64,000 nt of DNA from Dichetophora obliterata. Taxonomy: Eukaryota > Arthropoda > Insecta > Diptera > Sciomyzidae. Position numbers and translations under genes: made by a program. The DNA lies in assembly GCA_963920525.1 (NCBI GenBank), contig OY986439.1, forward strand, positions 214,300,000-214,363,999, written 5' to 3'. This document shows positions 45,801-57,800 of this stretch, in pieces; position 1 is the stretch's first letter; each line of letters opens with the position of its first letter. Below the pieces are notes generated by a model that was not told where the DNA came from, did not search any database, and was given only the letters and a program-made list of their open reading frames with translations.

Positions 45801-48800
45801 TTTTGCAAAACTTGTTCATTTCGAAATTTGACACTTATTCAAAATTTGACAATTTTTTCGAATTTTGGCACTTATTCCAAATTTTACACTTTTTTCGATA
45901 TTTGACACTTTTTGATATTTAAAACTTTTTGAAATAATTGGACAATTTGACATTTATTTCAAAATTTGACAATTTCTGTGACTTGACAATTATTCATTAT
46001 TTTGATTATTTTCGAAATTTGACATTATTCGAAAAATTTGATACTTCTTTCGAAATTGGACACTTTTCGAAATAGTGTCAAATTTTCAATTAAGAAATCT
46101 TGAAAAACCTACGCATAGAATCGTATTTTTTGATTCGAGCGTGAGATTTTTTTCAAGATTTTGTTTTCAAGATTTTTTTCATGATTTTGATTTCAAGCTT
46201 TTGAAATTCTGCGAAAAGGACCCAACCCATTTTGCACTTATTCGAAATTTGACACTTTTTTTAAATTTTGACACTTTAAATTTCGATTTTTTTTATATTT
46301 GACAATTTTTTGCAATATTTTACACTTTTCGAAATTTGACACTTATTCAAAATTTTGAAATTTTTTTCTGGAATTTAACATTTTTCGAATTGTGACTTTT
46401 TTCAATATTGTAAATAGTGTAAAATTTTCAATACAGAAGTCTTGAAAAACCTATCGCGCGTGCGAATTAAAAATAGTTACATTCTATGCGTAGGTTTTTC
46501 AAGACTTTGAGTTTGAAGTTTTTTTTTTTCAAAATTTTTTTTTTTTGATTTTGTTTTCAAGATTTTGAATTCTGCGATACGACCCCAACCCATATGAAGA
46601 ACATTAACTATCTTATTTTTAATAAAACTTTCGTCAATTTGTAATACATCGTATAAACTAAATTCTTATATTTCTTATTTAGCAAAAATATTGACAATAC
46701 ACGGAGAAAATTCTTTGCGCACAACTCAAAAATATGTGGTTTATAAATTGTACAAAAAAATTTCTTATAAATTTTTTCTATAAGGGTACTCAGAGGTAGT
46801 CTTGTTGCTATGTTAGATTGTTGAAGTGATGATAATTTCAACAACAAAACAACAAAATACACGTCTTGTCACATTTCAGCAACTCTAACAATACCTCGAC
46901 CCTATTGTTATAAGTGTTGCTACGGTGTTGAATATAAATAATATGAGTTGTAAACTTTCTTCCAATCTTATTTTGACAGAAGTGTAGGAGTAGCAAAATA
47001 ATTTATTGAGTATGTTCATTCGTACATCAAAATTGCAGCAATCTAACACCGTAGCAAGACTACCTCTGAATACCCTTTATTAGTTTTTTTAAAATGACAA
47101 TCATGCAAAAATTACGTTTTAAGAAATTTGCTTACTTTTTATAACAGTTCAAAAATAAGTCAATCTTTTAAAACGACGACCAAAATTCGACCAAAAACTT
47201 TTTTTAATTAATATAAATACTGTGTTATTATATCTGTGTTGCTTATTTAAGACCCGTAGATTTCTAAACCATAAATTTTGAATAGCTATCTTTATACAAC
47301 AGCTCTGTTTTAAAGAGTTTTATTACTTTTCATCACTTTAATTAGAGCATTAATAGTTGATTTAAAAGAAAAATTAACACATTTTATAGCTGTCTACATT
47401 AAACTTGACGGATTACGTAGCAAATATCAAAAAAAGATTAGCAAAAACTTTTCATCATAAAATTCGCTTTATTTTTATCGGTATTATTGAAGTTGAAATT
47501 TGATTTTGTTTTGTTGACATAAACTAGTTTAAACAAGTACAAATTATTCACGCACGTTTGAATTAAAACTAAGATTGTAATCGACATTTTGACTCACCAT
47601 TTTATAGTCACCTGACTGGCATATTGGCAGTTATTTTTAGGAAGCGCAAATTACTTAAAGAAAGCGTTAAGTTGACTTTTTGAAATCGTGCATGTTTTTG
47701 ACATTGTTGCTATCAATTCTCAGCACTAATTCGCATTAATTTTATTACTTGGTTTGTTCTATTTACAAACAAATTCTGACATTGACATCGAACTTGAACG
47801 ATGGCGTTGGAGAATTACAAAATATCAATTTATTTGTGTGACAAACACACCTTAAAAGCTCACTTAAATTCAGCTACTTGTCAGCGGTATATCAGTCAAA
47901 CGTTGCACTGTGATATGCAATAGAGTTGCCATCAATTTGGAAATTTGAGTGAAATCTCAATCGATTTGGATATTGCATTTTATTTTTTAAATTTCGTTTT
48001 TCCATAAAGCAATTCAGAATTTCAAAAACTTCTTCAGTTGACAGCTCAAGTTTTAAAAATATCTTTAACCTAGCGTCAAATGAAAATGCTTGCCATCACA
48101 TTCTATTTAAAAGCGACCGAATGACATCCAAGCTTACTGCACTAAAGCCTATTTAAGTGTCACATTGATTTAAACTGCGGCAATTCAATTTATCACCGTA
48201 TGACGCCGTGGTCACCATGTTGTTTGTCGTACTGCATTCATGCATTAAGTGATATGGCATCACTTATCTAGATTTCCGGGCTTTAAATTTGTTATTCAAA
48301 TCACGACTAAACTAATTTTTGTAATGCTTGATTGCACTTATAAGAATTATCTTAATAGCTTGAATGGAATTTTTTCTAAAATTTGGTAGCAAGGAAAATG
48401 TGTTTGTGTTTTGTTTTTGTATTTGTGTGTTTTTAAATAACGGTTAAAATTGCTGTAAGCAAAAAAAATGCCATACTACATTGTCAACTGACTGATTTTC
48501 TCCTCCCTCAGGTTTATTTTATCTAAATACCATTCAACTAACTATATAAAAACAGCATTTAATTTGCTAAGCTTGCTGCAATAATCTTCAAACATGTATT
48601 TTTTGTAGTTTTAAAGGCGTACATTCAAGGCATAATTTAATATAATTCAGCTTAAGTGCTCTTCATATTCTCAAAGTCTTTGTGTTGCAGTCGTGTCTTT
48701 CAGACTGCATATAAAAATCTGAGTGCAAATTTGATTTAGCCATTTAAATTATTTAATTAGTGCGATCCGATTAAATAGATCGTTTAGTGATGCAACTCAT

Positions 48801-51800
48801 GTTTTGTGTTCACGATAAGATCATATTTTCCTAACTGCCTTTGATTTTATTGCTGTTTAATTGAAAAGAGAAGTTTTTTAGTAGTGCCCTAAAAAAACCT
48901 GCCAATATTATCTGAATTATCTGGTTTTGCATTCAATAAATTGTATCTACTTTAAAATAACAAAAAATCCAAATCAATCTATTGAGTAGTTCTTGAGATA
49001 TCGTGGAGGCCAGTTTGTAAAACATATGCGATAACTTTTTTATGCAATCGTTATCGGCCAAACCGCTTTGGGAACATATGCTACACATCATTAGCTATCG
49101 AAAACTAAACACTAGTTAGTGTTTTGAAAAAACATTCTGTCTAAGCTGGGGTTTGAACTGCTGGTCTTTAGCTTACGGGTCAAGCACTCTACCAGTAGGC
49201 TAAAGAAACCATTATAAATAGTTACAATTATAAATGATACAAATAATTATATATTATTCTATTAGGCAGAAGTTATTATTCTAAAAAAGTATCCATCAAA
49301 TTATCAAATCTGTGAAAATGCGAAAAAGTTTCGCTTCTGCAGAGTGTCAATCTTGACACATTTCTTTTTTTATCTTTTTAAACATATGTTTTTCAATTCT
49401 GAAAATAAAAGCCTACTTAATGCAGTTAATTTTCTTAAGAATCGCCAGCTTAATTATCGCAAACAATCAATCAATTGATATAAAATTAAATAAATAACAA
49501 ATAAGACCAAACAAATGGTCAAAATTCATACAATATTTCTATTAGAGCTTTTAATAATCAGCTTCTTAAATTTAAACTTTCCGAGTGTGTTGTACTTATA
49601 CACTTAAATTGAATTTTGCGTCATAAATATCAACAACTTAACAAAATAAGAACCACACATTAAATAGGATCAAGTCATTTCAATTGAATTTACATAAATA
49701 TGAAGGTGTCATTAAGAATACACTAAATGTAGGATATTATTTCATTTACTTACTAATTCCTTAATTAATTTGTATTTTTATAGCTTACCTACTTGATCAA
49801 TTGGCGGGTAAAAATGTCTCAACGCAGGAGGAAGTGCTGCAAAAGATAACCGACTACTGCGGTAAGCCAGTAACCGATTACACTACCGACGAATTTGTGC
49901 CGCCCTACACTTGGACATTCTATCACTCATTCTTTTTTGCTTTTACGGTGTGTTCGACCGTCGGCTATGGCAATATCTCGCCCACATCAACGCTGGGACG
50001 TATGATAATGATTGCATACTCGGTTATTGGTATACCAATCAATGGTATACTTTTTGCCGGCTTGGGTGAATACTTTGGCAGAACGGTTTGTTTCTTTCTT
50101 TCAATTTCCGTTTTTAAATTGTAAAAATTCCTTAACTCTTGTACACTTTACAGTTTCAAAGTATTTATAGACGTTATAAAAAATATAAAATGTCCAATGA
50201 TGTGCGCTATATACCGCCAAGGTTGAGTCTGATCACCACAGTGACCATTGCACTTATACCCGGTGTAACGCTTTTCATATTTCTACCTTCATGGGTCTTT
50301 TCATATTTTGAAGATTGGCCGTACTCGCTAGCGGTTTACTATTCGTATGTAACAACAACAACCATTGGTTTTGGTGACTATGTGCCGACATTTCAGCCAC
50401 ATCAGGTGAGTTGCTTGAACATGGTGACTCAGATGGAATTATTTGAAATTTTTACAAATATTTACAGCCCACTAAATTCGGCGGTTGGTTTGTGGTCTAT
50501 CAAATATTCGTTATTGTATGGTTTATCTTCTCATTGGCATATCTGTTGATGATTATGACATTTATAACGCGGTAAGAAAAAATTAATTTTTTATTATTAT
50601 TTTATAAAATAGTTTGTCTTATGCATGGGCTTGAAACAATATGTTAGAAAAAAATTAATGTGGATAAATTCAAAAGTAATTATTAACTTTATGGTTTCAT
50701 TTTAATGAGGATAAAAATAAATTAGGGGTATTCACGCCGATGGTTTAAAATACTCATTACAACTTAATACTTTCTGTTATATGAGATTTTGTTGGCATTT
50801 TCTCTATATAAACTACTTTCTAATTATAAACTGTAATTAAATTGCATAAAGAGGTTTGTAAGTAAAAACTCAACACTTTCAATCAATATTTCAAATTAAA
50901 CCTTTTACATGTCAAATTCGTCTTTTTAAATTTTAAATTTTAGTCAAGTGATTTAACTTGTAAAAAGTTAAATTTTAAATGCAAAAAGTTGAATGTGAAA
51001 TAAAAAAAATAATTTAAAAACGTAAAGTGTTAAATTTTAACTAAAAACATTGTATTTATCTCATAAAATATAAAGTAAAGCAGTATCTAATATTTGTTCA
51101 AAACATATCACTCGTTTTCCTCAATAACGTCATATTATAAAAAACGTTAAAATTGAATTAATTATGCATAAATATTTTTCGCACCATGATCTTTACTGTG
51201 TATGTTCTTGTTAAAGAAGTCTTTATTACTTTCCGGGTGAGAGCAGAGTTTGTGATAACTTGATATCGCTATCAGTTTTACCGTTGACAATTTTTAAAAG
51301 GTGGCAAAAAAGGGGGATTTCAAAAACAAAAGGGCAATATGAATCAAACGGCGAATGCCATGTCACCAGGCTGATTGACCGCTTTTTAGCTCCTTGATGT
51401 CGGTTGAACTTTTGTTTTTGATTGATGTGAATTTTGCACTCTTTTGATGGTTTGATTTAATCTAACGTTGTCGCAATCTTTCTTCCAATGAACTCTGCGG
51501 GCGATAAACCATTAGGTACGTTGCGATTTGGAATAGATCGGTAGGTCTGTAGAAAAGTATGTAATTTTTCAATCACGTCACTTGATGTTATGTGACTTAT
51601 CTCAAATATTTCTGGCCATTTTGAGTAGGAATCTACTATCACCAAGTAGTATTTCTCTGCAATGTAAGTATATATGAAGCCGTTCCATTGGAGCATTTGT
51701 TAAAGGCCAGGATTTCAATGTTGTTTTAAGGGGCGCTTTTGCTACACTTTGGCATGTTTGGCATTGTTTAACATGTTGCGTAATATTTTCATCAATTCCA

Positions 51801-54800
51801 TTCCAATAGACATAACTTCGTGCTACTGCCCATAGTAGAACTAGACAAGATAGTGTTAGGGCTGATTGTGCTCTCTTTCTTAGTGACCATAACTGTCAAC
51901 TTCAGTCATTTTAGTATTTTTGCCAATTTTTGCTTTCATAATGGCCGCATTCAGCGCAGAAAACAGTTGGCAACTGTTGTGTGAAAATTCGCTGAATGGT
52001 CGAAATTTGGGAGCGCTAACTAAAACTGATTAGGCAGCGAATGCCTTTTAATCTAGCGAACAAATTCTATGCTACATGAACACAACTGTTTGGGTAGCTG
52101 TCAGATGCTGCTACTGACGCTGTTAAGTTAATAAACACAGAAAGGACGCAGCAAATTTAAGTGAGAAACCTTTGCAATTGAATTAAATTTACATAAAAAT
52201 TATATATAATTAAATTGAAACTAACTTCTGACGTGTAGAGAAGCAACACATTCAGAGAAAAACATCGCGCACTAAGGTAGCGCTACCATTACAGTTCACA
52301 ACAGTTGTCTGCGCTGAATGCGACCATTGCATTCTCAATGGACAACTGTTATGAGCTGTAATGGTAGCGCTACCTTAGTAAGCGATTTTTTTCTCTGAAT
52401 GTGTTGCTACTCTACACGTCAGCAATTAGATTTAATTTAAATATATATAATTTGTATGTAAAATTAATTTAACTGCAAAGGTTTCTCACTTGAATTTGCT
52501 TCGTTCTTTCTATGCTTTTTACTTTAACAGCGTCAGTAGTAGCATCTGATAGTTAACTCAACAGTGGTGTTATGAAGCATAGAATTTTTCGCTCGATTAA
52601 ATGGCGTCTGCTACCTGATCAGTTTGAGTGAGCTCTACCAAAATTTTACCATTCAGCGAATTTTTACACAACAGTTGCCAACTGTTGCCTGCGCTGAATA
52701 CGGCCATTGATTGCAGATTTTGTATGGAAGTAGTAGTATGAAAAGTCAACTTCTTTTTGACAGTTTCGGACACCGGTTCTCCGCCCCAACACTACCTTGT
52801 CTAATTTTGCCATGCTACTGCCTTCATTCGCCCGATTCCAGGGTGACCGCAGTGTAGCTGGCGTAGAACACGAGTTCTAAAACATTTATGTTATATTTTG
52901 TACAGTTATGTTACAAAAGTATGTATATCAAAAAGGTTACAGAACAAGTTAGTGCAAACTAGAGATGGTAATATAATCACGATTCTGGCAGGGCTGCCAA
53001 CACATTTAATTAAAAATCAAAATTAATGAATCAATCATCAATGATCAAAATGAAAATAAATTTACTTTAATTTTGGCCTTTTTGCAATATACGCGGTATT
53101 GCAAGTGGCGGATACGCGATATTGCACGCGCAACGCCAATATATTACAGGATTCACTTAACAGCTGATACAGAAATACGACGATGAAAACGACAGCAAGC
53201 GACCGTATAGGACCAGAGAAACTCTGGTTGTTTTTTGTTTACTTTAACAGATGTTATCTCGAAACCCTGTGTTCCCTTTTTTTTATCATATAACTTATGT
53301 TATGTATGTATACTATGTTCATTAAATTAAATTTTTTTTTAGTTGTGGCGTTATTGAAAAAAAAACGAGCAATATGTATCTAAATAGAATCATTTAAAAA
53401 ATTATTTTTGGTATACATGAAGAGTATTCATACATATTTTCTTTTATGTCGGTTCTAATTTCATCTCTAAACATCAAATATTCCATTCAAAAATATTAAC
53501 CCACAAATATCGATACTTCAAGAAAAAAATAGACGAATTTGTTTTTAACTGGTTTGGGCCATTTATCAGATTAACATTATTTTAATCTAAATTATTTAAA
53601 AAAAATTTCAAAACACCTATTCATAATTTCTTTTAATTTTTTTCACACTCATAATCATAACCATAATAATATTTTGTACATTCTACTAAATGTCTTCGAA
53701 TTGTTAACCATAATACTAACATAAGTTCAAAATTAATATTATTTACAGAGGTTTACAGAGTAAAAAGTTGGCTTATTTGGAACAACAGCTTTCATCCAAT
53801 ATCAAAACTACACAGAACCGCATTTGGAATGGTGTAACCAAAGATGTTGGCTATTTGCGAAGAATTTTGAATGAATTATATATTATGAAATTTAAGGTAA
53901 ACTATAATGTTTTGCATATATAGGCAATTTTTCTGTTAGTATAACTACATATATGAGTTAGAAAAAACAAAGTTAATTTTGGGCTTATGTATTTATTAAC
54001 TCCATTCGGTGTAATTTTATGTTACGAGTACACTAGCAATTCTTAACACATTAATGCCTTACAGCAAGTGGAGTTAAAAATGTCTGCAGCTTTTTCTTAA
54101 TTTTTAATTTTAATAAAATAATTATTGGCTTTAATGAGCTAATTGTATTAAATTTATTTTTACTTTGTACTAACTTTTGATCTTTAAATTAAGCACGCAG
54201 AATAGTTATTTACTAATGAAACGTTAAACTAATAATCATCAAATCTGAATTTAAGTCTCAGTGTAAAAAAAGACTAGAGTATAAGCGTTATTTTACTTCC
54301 AGTTTCATAATCGAAACACATTGAACTCGACATTAAATGGTCAAATTTTCTCAGAACTCATTTTCATAATGAACATTTGCTCAATTTTTCATTAGCAATT
54401 TTTGCAATATTCAAATGTTTTTTCAATAACTTTATGTCTGACAACTCTTTTGACTAATGTGTCACATTAGAAGTTATATTTCTATGAACTGCGCTTACAT
54501 ACACTGAAAAAAACGTAATTTAAAATTAAACAAAAAAATTTTAAATAGAATTAAATTTCTACATTTCTACAAAACAAAATTTAAAACAAGCGTGTTAAGT
54601 TTTCAACTAGAAACTCATTTCAGTTTTTTGTATAATTTTCTCTTATTATTTCCTTCCAATAACAAAAAATACGTCGCTATCAGAGATTGATTAAAAAAAT
54701 TATGTGCAGTAGAATCATTGAAAATTATTGCCAGACAACTGAGACCCTGTTTTTACATGTGATTGTTTGAAAATATTTTTCAATTAGTCTTACAAATATT

Positions 54801-57800
54801 GAACATAATATGAAATGAAAACCTAATTAATTATTTTGATATTTAAAATATTTCAAGCCGCAATAAAACGCAAACTTCATTACGAAGTCAAAAGATTTGT
54901 TATTCGGAGGATCCCAGGGGTCACTGATTACAAATCTGACTTCGAAAACTCGAAAAATTTAAAAAATTACATCGAAAAAATGGCGCTTTAATTTATTTGT
55001 TTTTAATTTAATAACAATATTTTCAAATTATGTTTTAAAATGTTTCCTTTAAATATTAAATGTTTTGCATTAAAATCTTCGTTTAAATAAATGTGTTTGG
55101 ACTTAAAAATTTTATAATAAAAGTATATTTAAAAAAATTGCTTTGAAAACAAAAACTTTTCTTTTAAATTAAACTTTAAAAACATTTGTGTTTAACTTAA
55201 ATGAAATTGTTTCAAGCTCTCTTTCAAAAACAAATTCGTTTATTATGAACACAATTTCATTTAATTTTAACACATATTTCCCTCAGTGTATGAGAAAACA
55301 ATCTATTTCAAAGATTATGTCATCATAAGTTGGCAGCCCTTGTTGTCGTTTGATTCTTTTGAGCGCAGCATTGACAACTATTATCATCATGCAAATAGCC
55401 TGATCAGATTCGTCGCGACAACAACTATAATGACCTTTCACGACTACACGAAATTACGACTCGACATAAAGAAAGAGTCAACAATCTGAAAACCCATACG
55501 ATTGTTTCATTCACGCACACACAACCCCTTATATTTGCGCTGTTGTAGCTCGTCATAAAAAAAGCATGTACAAAAAAGTTGACTGATGTCGTAACGTCGT
55601 TGTCGTTGTTAATGTGTTCACTGTATTCAGGACTAACCAAAAAAGGTTTAAGACGCCTATGATTAGCAACATTCAAATGCATTTTACCGAACAGTTTTGT
55701 AGTCACTCGTTATGGAGCGTTTCATCTAGTTTGGTCTGTAATGGAATTCCCAAAAATTTAAAGATAATAGTCGTTGTCGTTATCGGTAATTGTTCGTGTC
55801 ACGTTCATAGAACATGACAGTTCTCGCTAACTAACGATATCAAAAGTCGTCGTTAACGTGTTTGGGAATTCCACTACTGGTCTTATTTCGGGTAACAATC
55901 AGTGATGTGGTTTTCATTTAATCAAAAATCCTGATATCCTGAATACTTGTAAATATCCCGATTTGTTTCACTTTATCTCCCCAAAAAATTATGAAATTTG
56001 GCAAAAAATCCCACTTAAATATGTATTAGAATAAAGTTTTTTATTTTATTATCAGATGGTATTGAGAAAAAAGTGGTCAATATGTATTTGTATACATGTA
56101 GAGGAAAAATTAGTTGAAGAGTTTTCTCCAATGCACTTACTCTATGATGAATGTATTTTAGTTGGCGACATTGGCAATTAAAAGCTTAAACACAATGACT
56201 GCAACATGCGACAAACGCTAATTTTCAAACATATGTTTTCTTATTTAGACGAATTTTTTTAAGACAATACGACAAAGAGCGGATGCGACGACAATTGTAG
56301 GTAATCTTTTCAACATTCTTAATTTTATTCTTTGCAATATTTTAAAATGAAAACTTATAAATACATAAAACAACAGCTTATCGCTGTTACGTTCATTATT
56401 CATGTCATGCTCCCATTCTGCTTTATAAAAGAACAAATTTTGCTCCATAAAAGAATGTCGCGCCCAATTTGTTTCGATTCGTTACTAGCGATAAAAGAAA
56501 CGCTCTCCAAAATACTATTTAAGAGCATATTTCACAGAGTATGTAATGATTTGAAAGCATAAAATTTTATAAAGTAAAACTTAAGAAAATATAGTAGTTT
56601 TAAAAAAAGATATTTGTTTTTAATGATTTTACACGAGAGTTTACGACTGTTTATTTGAAAAGATCGAAAAAAGGCACTGAGTAGCTAGTAACATCTACTC
56701 AAAGAGGATATCCGATACAAGTGTTTAATGTTAAATGTTATTTTATATGTAAAATATTAAATATAACTAGTTGTAACGGTTTATTGCACGTTAATTTTGG
56801 TTCACTTTTTTAAAATTGCACGTATTTATAAAAAAAAATAACTTAAGTACATAATGAAATTTTTTTAACAGCACATTTCGGTTCGAAATACACCAAGTTT
56901 TTAACGATTTTTTTGTGTAAAATTAGTTTACAATTAAAATTTCCTGCACGTTACTTTAAATTAAATTGGTACTAAATCGGTATAAAATAGTTTAAATTTA
57001 CATAAATCTAACTCAAGCTTTTAACTCTTTTTTGCATTTTTATAGTTTTTTCGCAAAGAAAATCGAAAAGCCGCAGACTGCTGTAAGTAAAAAAATATCG
57101 TCAACCTTTGCGCACAACAGCAATAAATATGCACCAAAATTAATGTGCACTATACATTTGCCAGAAAAGCTCCACTTATTTTTACTTTTTTTATTTTTTT
57201 TACACTTGCGCACGTGTACTAATACATTTCCTTCCCCCTTACTTTTTTTAATCTCTCACTAATTCAGCCTGTCTACACCGAACCAGATTTCTCGCATATG
57301 CTGCATCGTTCCAACTCATGCCCTGAGCTATCAATGTATCGCGTCGATCCACCTGTCATTAGTCGCAAACGCGCCTTTTCCGAGTGCTATGACATTCAAG
57401 AAGCACGCGACTATGAAGCGACATTGCAGCTGCGTACCGCATCTGATACTGATATCGCGAAATTCGATCGCAATAAGTCATTCGAGTGCGCCGAAGCCTT
57501 TCGTCAGACCACTGGACTTTTGGCTAAAGTCGTTTCTGCATTGGCCACAGTCAAAGCACCCGAGGATAATGGCTCTACTAATTCCGACGATATGTTTGGT
57601 GGCTATCATGGCTTCTCCGACTCGCAGATACTTGCCAGTGAATGGTCCTTCCCCAGCATTAATACGCCGATGGCACCTCCACAACGACGTGGACGCGCTT
57701 GTTCCGAGTGCAATATACATTCTCAATGGAACATGGCACCGCCGGTTCAAAATGAATGGACCTGGAGCGGCGACAACAATCAGATACAGCAGGCAATCAA

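Larger units (their letters stand above)
42807..49783 (+). other. sand: Intron 1 of sand, 7.0 kb, repeat-rich
   Basis: GTAAGT donor and TTTTTATAG acceptor. It contains a non-LTR 3' fragment (43245-43440), a 3-kb Foldback-like element (43540-46591) that itself holds a MITE, and a tRNA-like SINE fragment (about 49120-49210). The stretches 46600-49110 and 49210-49783 show no coding or repeat signal that I can name. Confidence 0.85.
50572..53748 (+). other. sand: Intron 4 of sand, 3.2 kb
   Basis: GTAAGA donor, TTTACAG acceptor. It holds an antisense gypsy-type integrase relic (51457-52900) split by a 982-bp Foldback-like element. The AT-rich parts at 50600-51450 and 52900-53748 show no gene. Confidence 0.88.

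Noticed and set aside
50086..50124. In-frame extension of sand exon 2 into the next intron
   Set aside because: The GTTTGT donor and CAG acceptor at 50151-50153 restore the conserved channel sequence (GRT-FQSIYRRYKKYKM); the extension ends at a stop after 13 codons.
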